Position numbers and translations under genes: made by a program. A stretch of 64,000 nt of DNA from positions 504,044-568,043 of the forward strand of contig LT009757.1 in assembly GCA_900012615.1 (NCBI GenBank). The letters are read 5' to 3'. Positions within the stretch are counted from its first letter, which is position 1; the number at the start of each line of letters is the position of its first letter. The notes below the pieces were generated by a model. It saw nothing but the letters and a program-made list of their open reading frames with translations, was not told where the DNA came from and did no database searches. This document shows positions 26,475 to 35,054 of this stretch, in pieces. Origin of the DNA: Agrobacterium genomosp. 13 str. CFBP 6927 (GTDB lineage: Bacteria; Pseudomonadota; Alphaproteobacteria; Rhizobiales; Rhizobiaceae).

Positions 26475-27644
26475 TCAGGACCCGGACACCAGCTTGACGT
26501 TGCCGCCGTGGCCACCACCACCGAAAACCTGTTTCGAACCGAAGGAGGAGCGGATCTGGTTGCGCGGACCATCAAGCCCGATTTCCGGGAACAGCAGTTC
26601 GGATATGCGATAGGCTTCCTCCAGATGCGGATAGCCCGAGGCGATGACGGTATCGATGCCCAGAGCCTGATATTCCCGCAGCCGTGCCGCGACGGTCTTC
26701 GGCGAACCGACCAGCGCCGTGCCCGCACCCGAACGGACGAGACCGATGCCCGCCCACAAATTCGGGGAGACTTCCAGCCTGTCACGACGGCCATTGTGCA
26801 GCGCCTGCATTCTGGCCTGCCCAACGGAATCCGAAGCCTTGGAGAAGGCCTCCTGCGCCGAAGCGATGGTTTCGTCGGAAAGCTTTGAAATCAGCTTTTC
26901 GGCATCGGCCCAGGCTTCCTCGTCGGTTTCGCGCACGATGAAATGCAGGCGAATGCCGAAGGTTACCTCCCGCCCCTTTTTCGCAGCGGCGGCGCGAACC
27001 TTGGCGATTTTTTCCGCCACCTGTGCGGGCGGCTCGCCCCAGGTCAGATATTTGTCGGTGATACCCGCCGAGAAATCGATACCGGCATCGGAAGAGCCGC
27101 CGAAGTAAAGCGGCGGACGCGGTTCCTGCACCGGCGGCAGGCCTAGCTTCGCGCCCTGCGCCTTGATGTATTTGCCGTCGAGATCCCCCTTGCCGGTTTC
27201 GATCAGCGAGTTGAAGACCTGGAAGAATTCGTCGGCGTGATCGTAACGCTCGTCATGCGGCAGGAAGATGCCGTCACCGGCCAGTTCCTGCGCGCTGCCG
27301 CCAACCACGATGTTGAGAAGCAGCCGTCCATGGGAAACACGGTCAAGCGTGGAGGCCAAGCGCGCATAATAGGCCGGCGAGGCGACGCCCGGACGGATGG
27401 CGACGAGAAATTTCAGCCTCTCGGTATAGGCTGCGAGATTGGCCGCAAGGATGAAGGATTCTTCGCAGGCGACGCCGGTCGGAATAAGCACGCCGGAGTA
27501 ACCCAGACGATCAGCAGCCTGCGCTATCTCGCGGAAATAGCCGGGATCTGCCGGACGTGACAGATCGTCGGATCCCAGATAACTGCCATCGCCTGAGGTC
27601 GGTATGAACCACAGGAAATCGAGTGGTTTTTCAGCTTTGCTCAT
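26475..27644 (-). CDS. ssuD: FMNH2-dependent alkanesulfonate monooxygenase
   Basis: 389 residues from ATG 27644 (AGGA upstream); E. coli SsuD has 381. It cleaves alkanesulfonates to aldehyde and sulfite with FMNH2 and O2. Signature stretches match SsuD closely: [12 protein letters not shown], the active-site Cys in [21 protein letters not shown] (Arg and His of the site), [21 protein letters not shown] and [11 protein letters not shown] with its Tyr. The C-terminal tail is unusually glycine-rich (FGGGGHGGN). A small gene lies upstream in the same direction. No SsuABC transporter is adjacent. Confidence 0.93.
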   Translation of the reverse strand: MSKAEKPLDFLWFIPTSGDGSYLGSDDLSRPADPGYFREIAQAADRLGYSGVLIPTGVACEESFILAANLAAYTERLKFLVAIRPGVASPAYYARLASTLDRVSHGRLLLNIVVGGSAQELAGDGIFLPHDERYDHADEFFQVFNSLIETGKGDLDGKYIKAQGAKLGLPPVQEPRPPLYFGGSSDAGIDFSAGITDKYLTWGEPPAQVAEKIAKVRAAAAKKGREVTFGIRLHFIVRETDEEAWADAEKLISKLSDETIASAQEAFSKASDSVGQARMQALHNGRRDRLEVSPNLWAGIGLVRSGAGTALVGSPKTVAARLREYQALGIDTVIASGYPHLEEAYRISELLFPEIGLDGPRNQIRSSFGSKQVFGGGGHGGNVKLVSGS

Positions 27645-27813
27645 CGACAGGTCCTTTGCAATCCGCCCATCGGGCAATGCGGCTTGATGATAAAAGGGTA
27701 GCCAATTCCCCGGCGCGTTTAAGAAATTTTGTTCCAATTTCCCGACGGTGAGGAGAGTTTATCTCCAAGAAAACAGGGCGATTCGATTGGAAAGCGAACA
27801 ATGTTCCCTGATG

Positions 27814-28011
27814 TCACAGGACCGGATAAAGGCCGAGCATCGCGAAATTCATTTCGCAGATCTCTTCCCGTTCGAGTTCGAGATCACTTTTTTCCTGCCG
27901 GAAGCGCCCGGAATGATCCAGCGGATGAAGGTTGCCCTGCTCATCCTGGCGCGGTCGCCACCACGTCAAACCAAACAGATTAAGAGTAAACGCATGAAAT
28001 CCCTGCGGCAT
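27814..28011 (-). CDS. Small protein of unknown function upstream of ssuD
   Basis: 65 codons from ATG 28011 to a TGA at 27814-27816. A consensus Shine-Dalgarno AAAGGAGG (28017-28024) sits exactly 5 bp upstream, among the best ribosome sites in the window. The protein has a hydrophobic/aromatic N terminus (FTLNLFGLTWW), a charged middle rich in Arg, Glu and Asp, and a hydrophobic end. I recognise no family. It lies 169 bp upstream of ssuD, and a sulfur-type palindrome is centred 64 bp upstream of its start, so it is probably the first gene of the ssuD transcript. Confidence 0.6.
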   Translation of the reverse strand: MPQGFHAFTLNLFGLTWWRPRQDEQGNLHPLDHSGRFRQEKSDLELEREEICEMNFAMLGLYPVL

Positions 28012-28064
28012 GTGCGCCTCCTTTGGTCAGCCCCTCTATCCTCCGGCGAGCGCCGAAAATGGTC

Positions 28065-28094
28065 AATATTTTCCATAAAATTACTATTCTATAA
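28065..28094 (-). promoter_or_regulatory. Sulfur-type palindrome upstream of the small gene and ssuD
   Basis: ATTTTCCATAAAAT at 28068-28081 followed by TTCTATAA at 28087-28094. The 5-3-4 layout of two half-sites resembles that at 26341-26368. Position fits a promoter for the small gene and ssuD. Confidence 0.5.
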
Positions 28095-28218
28095 TTGGCG
28101 GATCGCCGACAAATGTGGACTAAGGCTGTGGCGGCGGGAAAAATTCCGTTCCTAACCCAGAAAGAGGGTGATTGCGCCGGCGTCCGGCACGCTGGTTGCG
28201 AATTTCGAAAAATGACCG

Positions 28219-29400
28219 TTACGGCCAGGCAAAACGGCGCTTGAAAAGGAGCCCTACAAAGGCGCCGAAGCCGCAAAAAAACAGGAACACCCAGCCTGAC
28301 AGCGCACCCGCATGGATGCCCGACAACAGGACACCGATGGTGCAGCCAAGTGCCGTCATGCCGCCCCATCCCATCAATACACCACCGGCAAAACGTGTCG
28401 CCAAACCACCGGCTGAAGGCCAGGATGGCTGGAATTTTCCGGCAGATAGGGCAGATGCAAAACTCGCAACAATCAATCCGCCGACGAAGACGCCGTTCGG
28501 CGACAGGATCGTCGTTTTGATGGCGCTGATGCACCCCCTGACCGTATCGAGGCCTGCAAGCGTTTCCGGCACCCAGCCTGCCGAAGCCCCGGCCGTTCTG
28601 ACAAGACTGCCAAGTTCGGCGGTCACCCCAAGAGGTGCCACGCGGAAATAGGAAAAGGCGCTGATGGCCGCGACAAGAACCCCGGTTACGACAGGTGGCC
28701 AGCGTTCGACGAAAACGCTTCGAAGCGCCTGATGCAGCCGGCTTGCCGGGATCGTGGCTGAAGGAGCCGGAGGTGTCTTATCGAAAAAAAGAACGATGAA
28801 GATCAGGGCGGCCAACAGAGCACAGGTGATCAGCAGCGCCGGGCCATATCCCAGATGGTGCGGTAACCAGACGGGAAGATCGTCGAAAATGCTCAGCGTG
28901 TAGAGGAAATTCCAGCTGAGAAATGCCAGCAGAAAACCGAAGCCGGCGCCGACTATGGCAAGCACCGACCCAAAAGCCCCCTCGCCCAGCCGGTAGAAAT
29001 GTCCAGACAGGCAGGAACCGGACAGGGCCGCGCCCACGCCAAAGACAGTCGACGCAGCCGCCAGAAGCCAGCCAACCGGGCCAATATGTGCATTTGGCGG
29101 CAGGCGTCCGGGTTGCGGAACCGGCATCCAGGCCATGGTGACGATCTGGTAGAACACCACGCCTGCCAGAAGTGCCACGAGAATTGAAACAACACCGTCC
29201 GAGCGCCTGTTGTCGATGAAATCGCGAAAATTGCAGAGAAAGCAGAAGCGCCCGCGCTGCATCACAATGCCGAAAGCGGCACCGGCCAGAAGCGAGAACG
29301 CAAGCTGCCTGCCATTTTCAAACGCCCCGAGCGGATAGGCCGCGACGGCCAGTGCAGATAAAATGGTTAGTGCCGCGAGGCGGAGTATGATCGAACGCAT
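28219..29400 (-). CDS. YeeE/YedE family transporter (TsuA-like thiosulfate uptake)
   Basis: 393 residues from ATG 29400; a GTG 13 codons upstream is possible, and neither start has a strong ribosome site. A polytopic membrane protein with about nine hydrophobic segments. Conserved cysteine motifs of the family are present: FCFLCNF (Cys53, Cys56), GSCLSGHFY (Cys130), GCISAI and GCTIGVLLSG. In E. coli TsuA such cysteines relay thiosulfate across the inner membrane. It follows a sulfurtransferase gene by 78 bp, which supports thiosulfate or a persulfide-type sulfur compound as substrate. Confidence 0.82.
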   Translation of the reverse strand: MRSIILRLAALTILSALAVAAYPLGAFENGRQLAFSLLAGAAFGIVMQRGRFCFLCNFRDFIDNRRSDGVVSILVALLAGVVFYQIVTMAWMPVPQPGRLPPNAHIGPVGWLLAAASTVFGVGAALSGSCLSGHFYRLGEGAFGSVLAIVGAGFGFLLAFLSWNFLYTLSIFDDLPVWLPHHLGYGPALLITCALLAALIFIVLFFDKTPPAPSATIPASRLHQALRSVFVERWPPVVTGVLVAAISAFSYFRVAPLGVTAELGSLVRTAGASAGWVPETLAGLDTVRGCISAIKTTILSPNGVFVGGLIVASFASALSAGKFQPSWPSAGGLATRFAGGVLMGWGGMTALGCTIGVLLSGIHAGALSGWVFLFFCGFGAFVGLLFKRRFAWP

Positions 29401-29478
29401 GAAATACCGGAGATGTCTGAAGAACAAATGCCGGCGCACCTTGTCAGCGCACCGGCCTGAAGGTGAAGCGTCTTCGGC

Positions 29479-30408
29479 TTATTTGCCTGTCCACACCGTG
29501 CCGGTGGGATTGCTGATCGGAACGCCGACCGCATTTCCGTATTCGGTCCAGGAGCCGTCATAGTTGCGGACGTCGTAGCCAAGTATCTTCTTCAGCGCGA
29601 ACCAGGTGTGGCTGGAGCGTTCGCCGATGCGGCAATAGGTGATAACGGGCGCCGAACCGTCGATACCCTTTTCGGTGTAGATCGCCTTGATCTCGTCTGC
29701 CGATTTGAAGGTTCCGTCCTTGTTGACGATGGTACCCCATGGAACATTGACGGCACCGGGAATATGGCCAGCGCGGACGGACAGCTCCTTGACGCCATCG
29801 GGAGCGAAAATCTTGCCCGAATATTCATCCGCCGAGCGAATATCCACCAGCTTGATATTGTGCTTGCCCTCGGCCACCGCCACCACATCGATGAACCGCG
29901 CCCGGACCGAAGTGTCCGGTTCGCCGAGCTTCAGCTTCGTTTCAGCCGTTGCCGGCGCGGATGTATCCAAAGGCAGGCCCTGCGCTTCCCAGAGTTTGCG
30001 GCCACCATCGAGAAGCTTTACCCGGTCGCCCAGGCCATAAGTCTCGAAAATCCACGCGCCCCAGGCGGCAAACCAGTTGTTGTTGTCGCCATAAAGAACA
30101 ATGGTGGTATCGTCACCCACACCGGCCTTCTGCAACAGGGACTGGAAATTTTCCCGCGCCGCGATATCGCGCCGCTCCTTGTCGACGAGATCCGTGTGCC
30201 AGTTGAGGTTCACCGCGCCGGGAATATGCCCGCGCTCGTAGACGCCGGTGTCGACGCTCACCTCAAAGACCCGTACCTTCGGATTATCGAGATTTTCCTT
30301 CAGCCAGTCCGCCGTAACCAGCGCGTCCGAAGCCCCGGCCGTGGCCAACGATACCGTCGACAACAACAATCCGCCGAGAGCCGACATTGCAAGCTTGATC
30401 CTGGACAT
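29479..30408 (-). CDS. Exported two-domain rhodanese (thiosulfate/mercaptopyruvate sulfurtransferase)
   Basis: 309 residues from ATG 30408 with AAGGA upstream. A signal peptide spans about 25 residues (MSRIKLAMSALGGLLLSTV...), so it acts in the periplasm. Two rhodanese domains: the first has no active cysteine (YGDNNNWFA at the loop); the second has Cys259 in CRIGERS, the CRxGxR type loop of thiosulfate sulfurtransferases. It would transfer sulfane sulfur before or during uptake by the YeeE-like transporter encoded next. A near-perfect sulfur-type palindrome lies 77-94 bp upstream. Confidence 0.87.
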   Translation of the reverse strand: MSRIKLAMSALGGLLLSTVSLATAGASDALVTADWLKENLDNPKVRVFEVSVDTGVYERGHIPGAVNLNWHTDLVDKERRDIAARENFQSLLQKAGVGDDTTIVLYGDNNNWFAAWGAWIFETYGLGDRVKLLDGGRKLWEAQGLPLDTSAPATAETKLKLGEPDTSVRARFIDVVAVAEGKHNIKLVDIRSADEYSGKIFAPDGVKELSVRAGHIPGAVNVPWGTIVNKDGTFKSADEIKAIYTEKGIDGSAPVITYCRIGERSSHTWFALKKILGYDVRNYDGSWTEYGNAVGVPISNPTGTVWTGK

Positions 30409-30484
30409 TTCCTTACCCCTTCCTGATTTGATGACCGATGAAAGGTGACAACAAAACCCGATGGAGCGAAGAAACGCTTTTTCA

Positions 30485-30502
30485 TATTTTCTGTAGAAAA
30501 TA
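30485..30502 (-). promoter_or_regulatory. Sulfur-type palindrome upstream of the sulfurtransferase
   Basis: TATTTTCT-GT-AGAAAATA: 8-bp perfect arms around a 2-base centre. Centred about 85 bp from the start codon. Confidence 0.6.
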
Positions 30503-30639
30503 AATGCAGTCACTCAAAAACAATCAAAAGGTGAGATTCAAAATTTTTTGAGGAAATTTTGAGGTAAAAACCCCCAAAGGTTGTAGTGCGCAGCAAATTG
30601 GAGCTGACGCCTGAAGCGCATGCATGGCGAATGGAAAAA

Positions 30640-31257
30640 CTATAGAGCTCCGGCATCTCCCTGCAGCAGCGCACCGTGCAGGGTAGGCAATCCGCCCTTC
30701 CTCGATCTTGTCGTCGAGATGTCGGACGCCGTTTTCAGGCGTTCGAAAAGAGCATAGCCCTCAGGCCACCGGCCGAAACCGGCAGCAATATTGATGTGCC
30801 CAACGGCACCAAGGTTGACGAGATCGCTTCCCCAGTCGGCAGCGGTGCTGGCCAGCTCATCCGGGCTCATATAGGGGTCGTTCATGCTGCCCACGACAAG
30901 GCTTGGAAAGGCGAGCGGCGCTTGAGGAAATGCGCCGAAGCGGACGATGCAGGGATGCATTGCCTCCACCCGGTCAAGATGAGCGGGCGCCACCAGAAGC
31001 GCACCCTTGATCCTGCTGGCTATGGGTCGCGACGCCATGTTCGCGACCAGCAGGCAACCGAGACTGTGAGCGACAATATAGGCGCTTTCAGTTGTGGCAA
31101 GCGCCGCTTCGAGGCGACCGAGCCAGTCTGCAAGAACCGGGCACTCCCAATTCTCCTGATCGACCAGCCGCGCCTCAGGATCATCCAACAGCCAATGTCT
31201 CTGCCAATGTCCCTCGTCCGAACCATTGAGACCGGGGACAATCAAGGTGGTACACAT
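30640..31257 (-). CDS. RBBP9/YdeN family serine hydrolase
   Basis: 205 residues. An alpha/beta hydrolase fold with nucleophile Ser65 in AHSLG, Asp127 in GSMNDPYM and His154 in GAVGHINIAAGFG, giving a full triad. The N-terminal PGLNGSDEGHWQRHW is the signature of the small RBBP9-like hydrolases. Cytoplasmic, with no signal. GGAG precedes ATG. A TAGTCGACTA site lies 56 bp upstream, shared with the island's other promoters, so it probably handles an ester or amide of the sulfur substrates; substrate unknown. Confidence 0.8.
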   Translation of the reverse strand: MCTTLIVPGLNGSDEGHWQRHWLLDDPEARLVDQENWECPVLADWLGRLEAALATTESAYIVAHSLGCLLVANMASRPIASRIKGALLVAPAHLDRVEAMHPCIVRFGAFPQAPLAFPSLVVGSMNDPYMSPDELASTAADWGSDLVNLGAVGHINIAAGFGRWPEGYALFERLKTASDISTTRSRKGGLPTLHGALLQGDAGAL

Positions 31258-31312
31258 GCCTACTCCGTTGTTTGCGGGCGGTGTGCGCCAAGAATGGTGA
31301 CTTTCCCCATTT

Positions 31313-31322
31313 TAGTCGACTA
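31313..31322. promoter_or_regulatory. TAGTCNACTA-type palindrome (31 kb)
   Basis: A perfect 10-bp palindrome TAGTCGACTA within TTTTAGTCGACTATTG, 56 bp upstream of the serine hydrolase. Related sites occur at 36865 and 57042, and a weaker one at 23996. Confidence 0.5.
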
Positions 31323-31438
31323 TTGCCTTGCTCAGCTTTTCCGACCTCAGGAAAAATCGAACCAGACAATGTCTCGTGAAAAGAAAATGCTTTCTCTGTT
31401 GCCGGTTCAACGCCACTTAACGGGAATCATTTCCTCAA

Positions 31439-31458
31439 ATATTTTCTATGGAAAATAT
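31439..31458. promoter_or_regulatory. Sulfur-type palindrome (31 kb)
   Basis: ATATTTTC-TATG-GAAAATAT: 8-bp perfect arms. It lies in the divergent region, about 200 bp from the luciferase-like gene on the right and 182 bp from the hydrolase on the left. A small hairpin GGAGGC-TCTC-GCCTCC at 31563-31578 lies between it and the right-hand gene. Confidence 0.6.
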
Positions 31459-31655
31459 GTGCATATTAAAGCGTGGACACGGAAAGCTTTTCCTCTGCCT
31501 CACCCCAAAAGAAACGCCGCTGCTTGGCCCACCGGCCGTCGGTTTGCCATTCTCACGCGATCGGAGGCTCTCGCCTCCCGAACCTGAAATGGCGAAGGCC
31601 GAAGCCCGGCATCGTCATTTCACCGCGACATAAAACGAAAATACAGGCGGATAAT

Positions 31656-32726
31656 GTGAGCAGCACGAGCGAATTTCTCTGGTACATCCCCAATGATGTC
31701 AAACCCGGCCATCGCGGCGATGCCGTCAGCGAAAACCATAACAGCCTCGATACATTGACCAGCCACGCGACGGCGCTGGAAAACCATGGCTGGAAAGGCG
31801 CATTGCTTGGCACCGGCTGGGGCCGGCCAGATACGTTCACGGTGGCGGCAGCGCTTGCGGCGCGTACCACCACATTCGAGCCGCTGATCGCCATTCGCCC
31901 CGGATACTGGAAGCCGGCAAATCTCGCATCCGCCGCCGCGACGCTCGACCAGCTTTCCGGTGGCCGGGTGCGGATCAATGTCGTCTCGGGTCGGGACGAG
32001 CTTGCAGCCTATGGCGATGAGGAAGGCGATCAGGCGCAGCGTTATGCGCGCACCAAAGAGTTCATGCGGCTGGTACGACGGCTCTGGACCGAGGAAGACG
32101 TGACTTTCGAGGGTGACCACTTCCGGGTCAGGAACTCCACCGTGTCACCGCGCATCAGAGAGCGCGCCGGCCGGCCGCATCCGAAGCTGTATTTCGGCGG
32201 TGCCTCCGAGGCCGCCGAGCAGGTCGCGGCAACCGAGGCCGATGTGCAGCTCTTCTGGGGCGAACCGCTTGCCGGCGTGGGCGAACGGATCGAGCGGCTC
32301 AAACATTTCAGCGAGACGCTTGGCCGCGACCTGCCGCCGCTGCAGTTCGGCCTGCGGATCACCACGCTGGTGCGCGAAACGACAGCCGAGGCGTGGCGTG
32401 ATGCGGAGGCGAAGGTCGCCGAAATGGCAGCAAACAACGGCGTGCGCTGGAATGACCATCTTCAGGGGGTGGCAGTCGGCCAGCGCCGGTTGCTGGACTT
32501 GCACAGGCAGAGTGATGTGCTGGACGACAATCTTTACACCGCGCCGGGCAAATTCGGCGGCGGCGGCGCCGCAACGACATGGCTGGTGGGTTCAGCGGAA
32601 GATGTTGCCGCATCGCTGCGCAAATACCGTGCGCTTGGCATCACCCATTTCGTGCTTTCAGACACGCCCTATCTTCAGGAGATTGAACGGCAGGGCGACA
32701 AGCTTTTGCCGCTGCTCCAGAACTGA
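31656..32726 (+). CDS. Luciferase-like monooxygenase, SsuD/SfnG branch
   Basis: 356 residues from GTG 31656 (AGGCGGA upstream); no ATG start exists in a sensible place. The short N terminus begins directly with the first beta strand SEFLWYIPND. Family marks are LIAIRPGYWKPA, SGGRVRINVVSGRDE, LYFGGASEAA and FGLRITTLVRETTAEAW, the last equivalent to the Arg-containing SsuD stretch. It is a probable FMNH2-dependent sulfonate or sulfone monooxygenase. It stands alone, convergent with the DszC/DszB-like operon on the right. Confidence 0.85.
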   Translation: MSSTSEFLWYIPNDVKPGHRGDAVSENHNSLDTLTSHATALENHGWKGALLGTGWGRPDTFTVAAALAARTTTFEPLIAIRPGYWKPANLASAAATLDQLSGGRVRINVVSGRDELAAYGDEEGDQAQRYARTKEFMRLVRRLWTEEDVTFEGDHFRVRNSTVSPRIRERAGRPHPKLYFGGASEAAEQVAATEADVQLFWGEPLAGVGERIERLKHFSETLGRDLPPLQFGLRITTLVRETTAEAWRDAEAKVAEMAANNGVRWNDHLQGVAVGQRRLLDLHRQSDVLDDNLYTAPGKFGGGGAATTWLVGSAEDVAASLRKYRALGITHFVLSDTPYLQEIERQGDKLLPLLQN

Positions 32727-32782
32727 TGCGCGCGGCTTGGTCATGGGCGGCCTGCAAACAAAGCCGCCCATATGGTCGCCGG

Positions 32783-33958
32783 TCAGCCGCCGGCCGCCTT
32801 GATGCTCTGACGGCCGAGGATAGTTCGGATCATATGGCTCTGCGGCGCATGCGCCCTCGCCGTTATGGCGTCGCGATGATGGCGCTCAAGGTTGTAATCC
32901 CGGCGAAGGCCGCGATTGCCGCCAAGCTCCAGCGCCAGATCCGTCACCGCCACCGCATTGTCGATCACCACATGACGGACAGCCAGTGCATCCGTTCCCA
33001 CCCTTTCTCCCGCATCGATATCGCGGGCGACGGAGAGAAGCAGACGCCGGTTCGCCGCAAGCAGAACCTCGATCTGGCCGAGACCTTCCTGAATGCGCGG
33101 AATGGAGGATAGCGGCGCACCGAGGCTGGCCGGGACATGGCCCGTGAGGTGCCGCAACAAGGCGTCACGCGCCGAAAGCGCAACACCGTGATAGACGGAA
33201 GCCAAAAGCACGAAGAAATTATAACCGTCGGCCTCATCGCGTCGCAGCGGCTCGTCCGCCGGCTGTTCGGCAACCAGATCGGCAAGCGGCACCCTTACCT
33301 CCTCAAGCACCAGATCGTCGCTTGCGGTCGCATACATGCCGGTCGCTTCCCATGCCTTTTCCTGCGTGATACCAGGTGCATCAAGCGGGACCAGAAGCTG
33401 GATGAGGCGCGGCTTCTCCTCTGTCGTCAGAGCAAGCACGATCGCCCATTTCAACCCCGGCAGGCCAGTGACGAAGCTCTTGCGGCCATTGACCACCCAG
33501 ACATCACCCTCTATCCGCGCCGTCGTTTCCGGCAGGCCGCCATGGGCCGGCGAACCGATCCCCGGCTCCGCCTGTGCATTGTTCAGAAGCGCCGGCTCGC
33601 TATTATTGGCGGCCAGCACCTTTGCCGCGAGAGCTGCTGGCCACTTGCCGCGCCGGATCGCGGCGTGGACGCTGTAATGCATGGCAAGGATGAGGGCGGT
33701 CGACGGGTCGCCCTTGGCGATGGCCGCAATGACGGCATGGGCCGTTTCCATACCCTCTCCCGAGCCGCCATCCTTTTCAGCCGTCACCAGTCCGAGCAGT
33801 CCCGACTTGAAAAGCGCCTCGAAATTGGCGGCGGCGAATTCGCCGCTTTTGTCATGGTCCGCCGCGGTCAGGCTGAAATCGTCGGCAAGGGCGGCTGCGA
33901 TGCCAACGGGGTTTGAGGGCTGCTCCGGGCGGGGAATGGCCGATAATGCGCCACTCAT
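32783..33958 (-). CDS. Acyl-CoA-dehydrogenase-fold flavin monooxygenase (SfnB/DszC-like)
   Basis: 391 residues. N-terminal helical domain with ANFEALFKSGLLGLVTAEKDGG, central beta domain with WVVNGRKSFVTGLPGLKWAIVLA, C-terminal helical domain with GGNRGLRRDYNLERHHRDA. The substrate-base Glu of true acyl-CoA dehydrogenases is not evident, and the neighbours are sulfur genes, so an oxygenase role as in DszC or SfnB-type proteins is more likely. Start and the stop of the DszB-like gene overlap as ATGA, so the two are translationally coupled. Confidence 0.8.
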   Translation of the reverse strand: MSGALSAIPRPEQPSNPVGIAAALADDFSLTAADHDKSGEFAAANFEALFKSGLLGLVTAEKDGGSGEGMETAHAVIAAIAKGDPSTALILAMHYSVHAAIRRGKWPAALAAKVLAANNSEPALLNNAQAEPGIGSPAHGGLPETTARIEGDVWVVNGRKSFVTGLPGLKWAIVLALTTEEKPRLIQLLVPLDAPGITQEKAWEATGMYATASDDLVLEEVRVPLADLVAEQPADEPLRRDEADGYNFFVLLASVYHGVALSARDALLRHLTGHVPASLGAPLSSIPRIQEGLGQIEVLLAANRRLLLSVARDIDAGERVGTDALAVRHVVIDNAVAVTDLALELGGNRGLRRDYNLERHHRDAITARAHAPQSHMIRTILGRQSIKAAGG

Positions 33959-34986
33959 GCAACCGCCCTTTCATTTGCCGTGACAAAACGGTTATCGATC
34001 CACGCATCGAGATCGAAGTCATTTTCAAGGAAGCCCCATTGATGCAGGAAATCCTTGTAATGGCCGACAGCGGCGACGAGCTCCGCATCGAGGCCGAGGC
34101 CAAGATGGCGGTGAACATCCGGCCCGTTGGCGGCCAGAACCTGCTCTTCAGTCGCACCCGCCTCGCGCGCGATGAAACGGCGGGTTTCTTCCGGATGCTG
34201 TTCGGCCCAGAGTGAGGCCCTGGCGATTGAACCAACCAGCCGCTCCACCAGATCGGGGCGCTCATCGGCAAGCCGTCCGTCAACCGTCAGCACGCGCGGA
34301 GAACCGGAATTGATGCGGATTTTCGGGTCGGGGTGAAAACCGAACTCGGCCACCTGCACCGCACCGATCAGGTTCGCGGCGGCAATACCGGCCGTTCCCT
34401 TCACGAAAATCGCATCGACCTCACCCCGCAGCAGTGCGATAATTTCCTCACCGAAGGACTGCCGGCGCTTCAGGCCGAACAGCGATGGCCCTTCCTGCGA
34501 GGCCAGCACCGAATCCTTGATGACGATATCCTTGAGCTCCACATCCTCGACCTTCAGCCCTTCCAGCGAAAGCGCCGAAACGATGCCCTTCAGCGCCGTC
34601 GCGCGCATGAAATCGACGATGCCTTCCGGTCTGCTCGGCACGCCGAAACGGCGGCCGACAAGATCGGCAAGCGAGCGGATACCGGTTTCCGGCAGGGTGA
34701 TGATTGCCTGAAACTCATCCGTCCAGGTCACCCCGATAAGGCGCGTATTGCGCCCCTCCGAACGGGCTCGAATGGGCGGCACATTGCCGCCATGGCGGAA
34801 GGACCATTCCAGCGTGTGGTTGAAATGGCTCTGCCGGACGGAACGGTCAGGCGAATCGATGATGGATTTCAACGCTATGCCGACCTCCTCGAAGGTCTGC
34901 TCGAGATAACCGAGCTGTGCCGCCAGCCCCACCGGCGTGGGCACCGGGCAGCGTGTGTACCAGATTTCAGAAAGTGTCGTGCTCAT
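33955..34986 (-). CDS. DszB-like sulfinate desulfinase homologue (copy 1)
   Basis: 343 residues in the periplasmic-binding-protein II fold, but with no signal peptide: it begins MSTTLSEIWYTRCPVPTP. In DszB of Rhodococcus the catalytic residues are Cys27, His60, Arg70 and Gly73, in YSNCPVPN, VHF and RFGGEIPP. Here Cys13 (YTRCPVP), His54 (QSHF), Arg64 (FRHGGNVPP) and Gly67 occur in order with identical His-to-Arg and Arg-to-Gly spacing. It would cleave an organic sulfinate to sulfite. Most databases would call it an SsuA-like binding protein. Coupled to a DszC-like gene. Copy 2 is at 53028. Confidence 0.78.
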   Translation of the reverse strand: MSTTLSEIWYTRCPVPTPVGLAAQLGYLEQTFEEVGIALKSIIDSPDRSVRQSHFNHTLEWSFRHGGNVPPIRARSEGRNTRLIGVTWTDEFQAIITLPETGIRSLADLVGRRFGVPSRPEGIVDFMRATALKGIVSALSLEGLKVEDVELKDIVIKDSVLASQEGPSLFGLKRRQSFGEEIIALLRGEVDAIFVKGTAGIAAANLIGAVQVAEFGFHPDPKIRINSGSPRVLTVDGRLADERPDLVERLVGSIARASLWAEQHPEETRRFIAREAGATEEQVLAANGPDVHRHLGLGLDAELVAAVGHYKDFLHQWGFLENDFDLDAWIDNRFVTANERAVA

Positions 34987-35054
34987 GGCTTTGGCCTCGA
35001 TGAAAGGGAAAGGTCCCGGCCCGCACCAAAGGGCGAGCCGGTCTGGCGAGACGA

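Noticed and set aside
27748..28155. 135-codon plus-strand frame upstream of ssuD
   Set aside because: No ribosome site and antisense to the small minus-strand gene that has a consensus one.
31448..31633. Plus-strand 61-codon frame beginning in the palindrome at 31439, with early Cys codons and a following hairpin (31563-31578)
   Set aside because: Starts inside an operator-like palindrome without a ribosome site; leader-peptide attenuation is conceivable but unsupported.
33955..34986. Reading the DszB-like proteins as SsuA-type sulfonate-binding lipoproteins or periplasmic receptors
   Set aside because: No signal peptide or lipobox in either copy, and the DszB catalytic residues are present with exact spacing; kept only as the main alternative.
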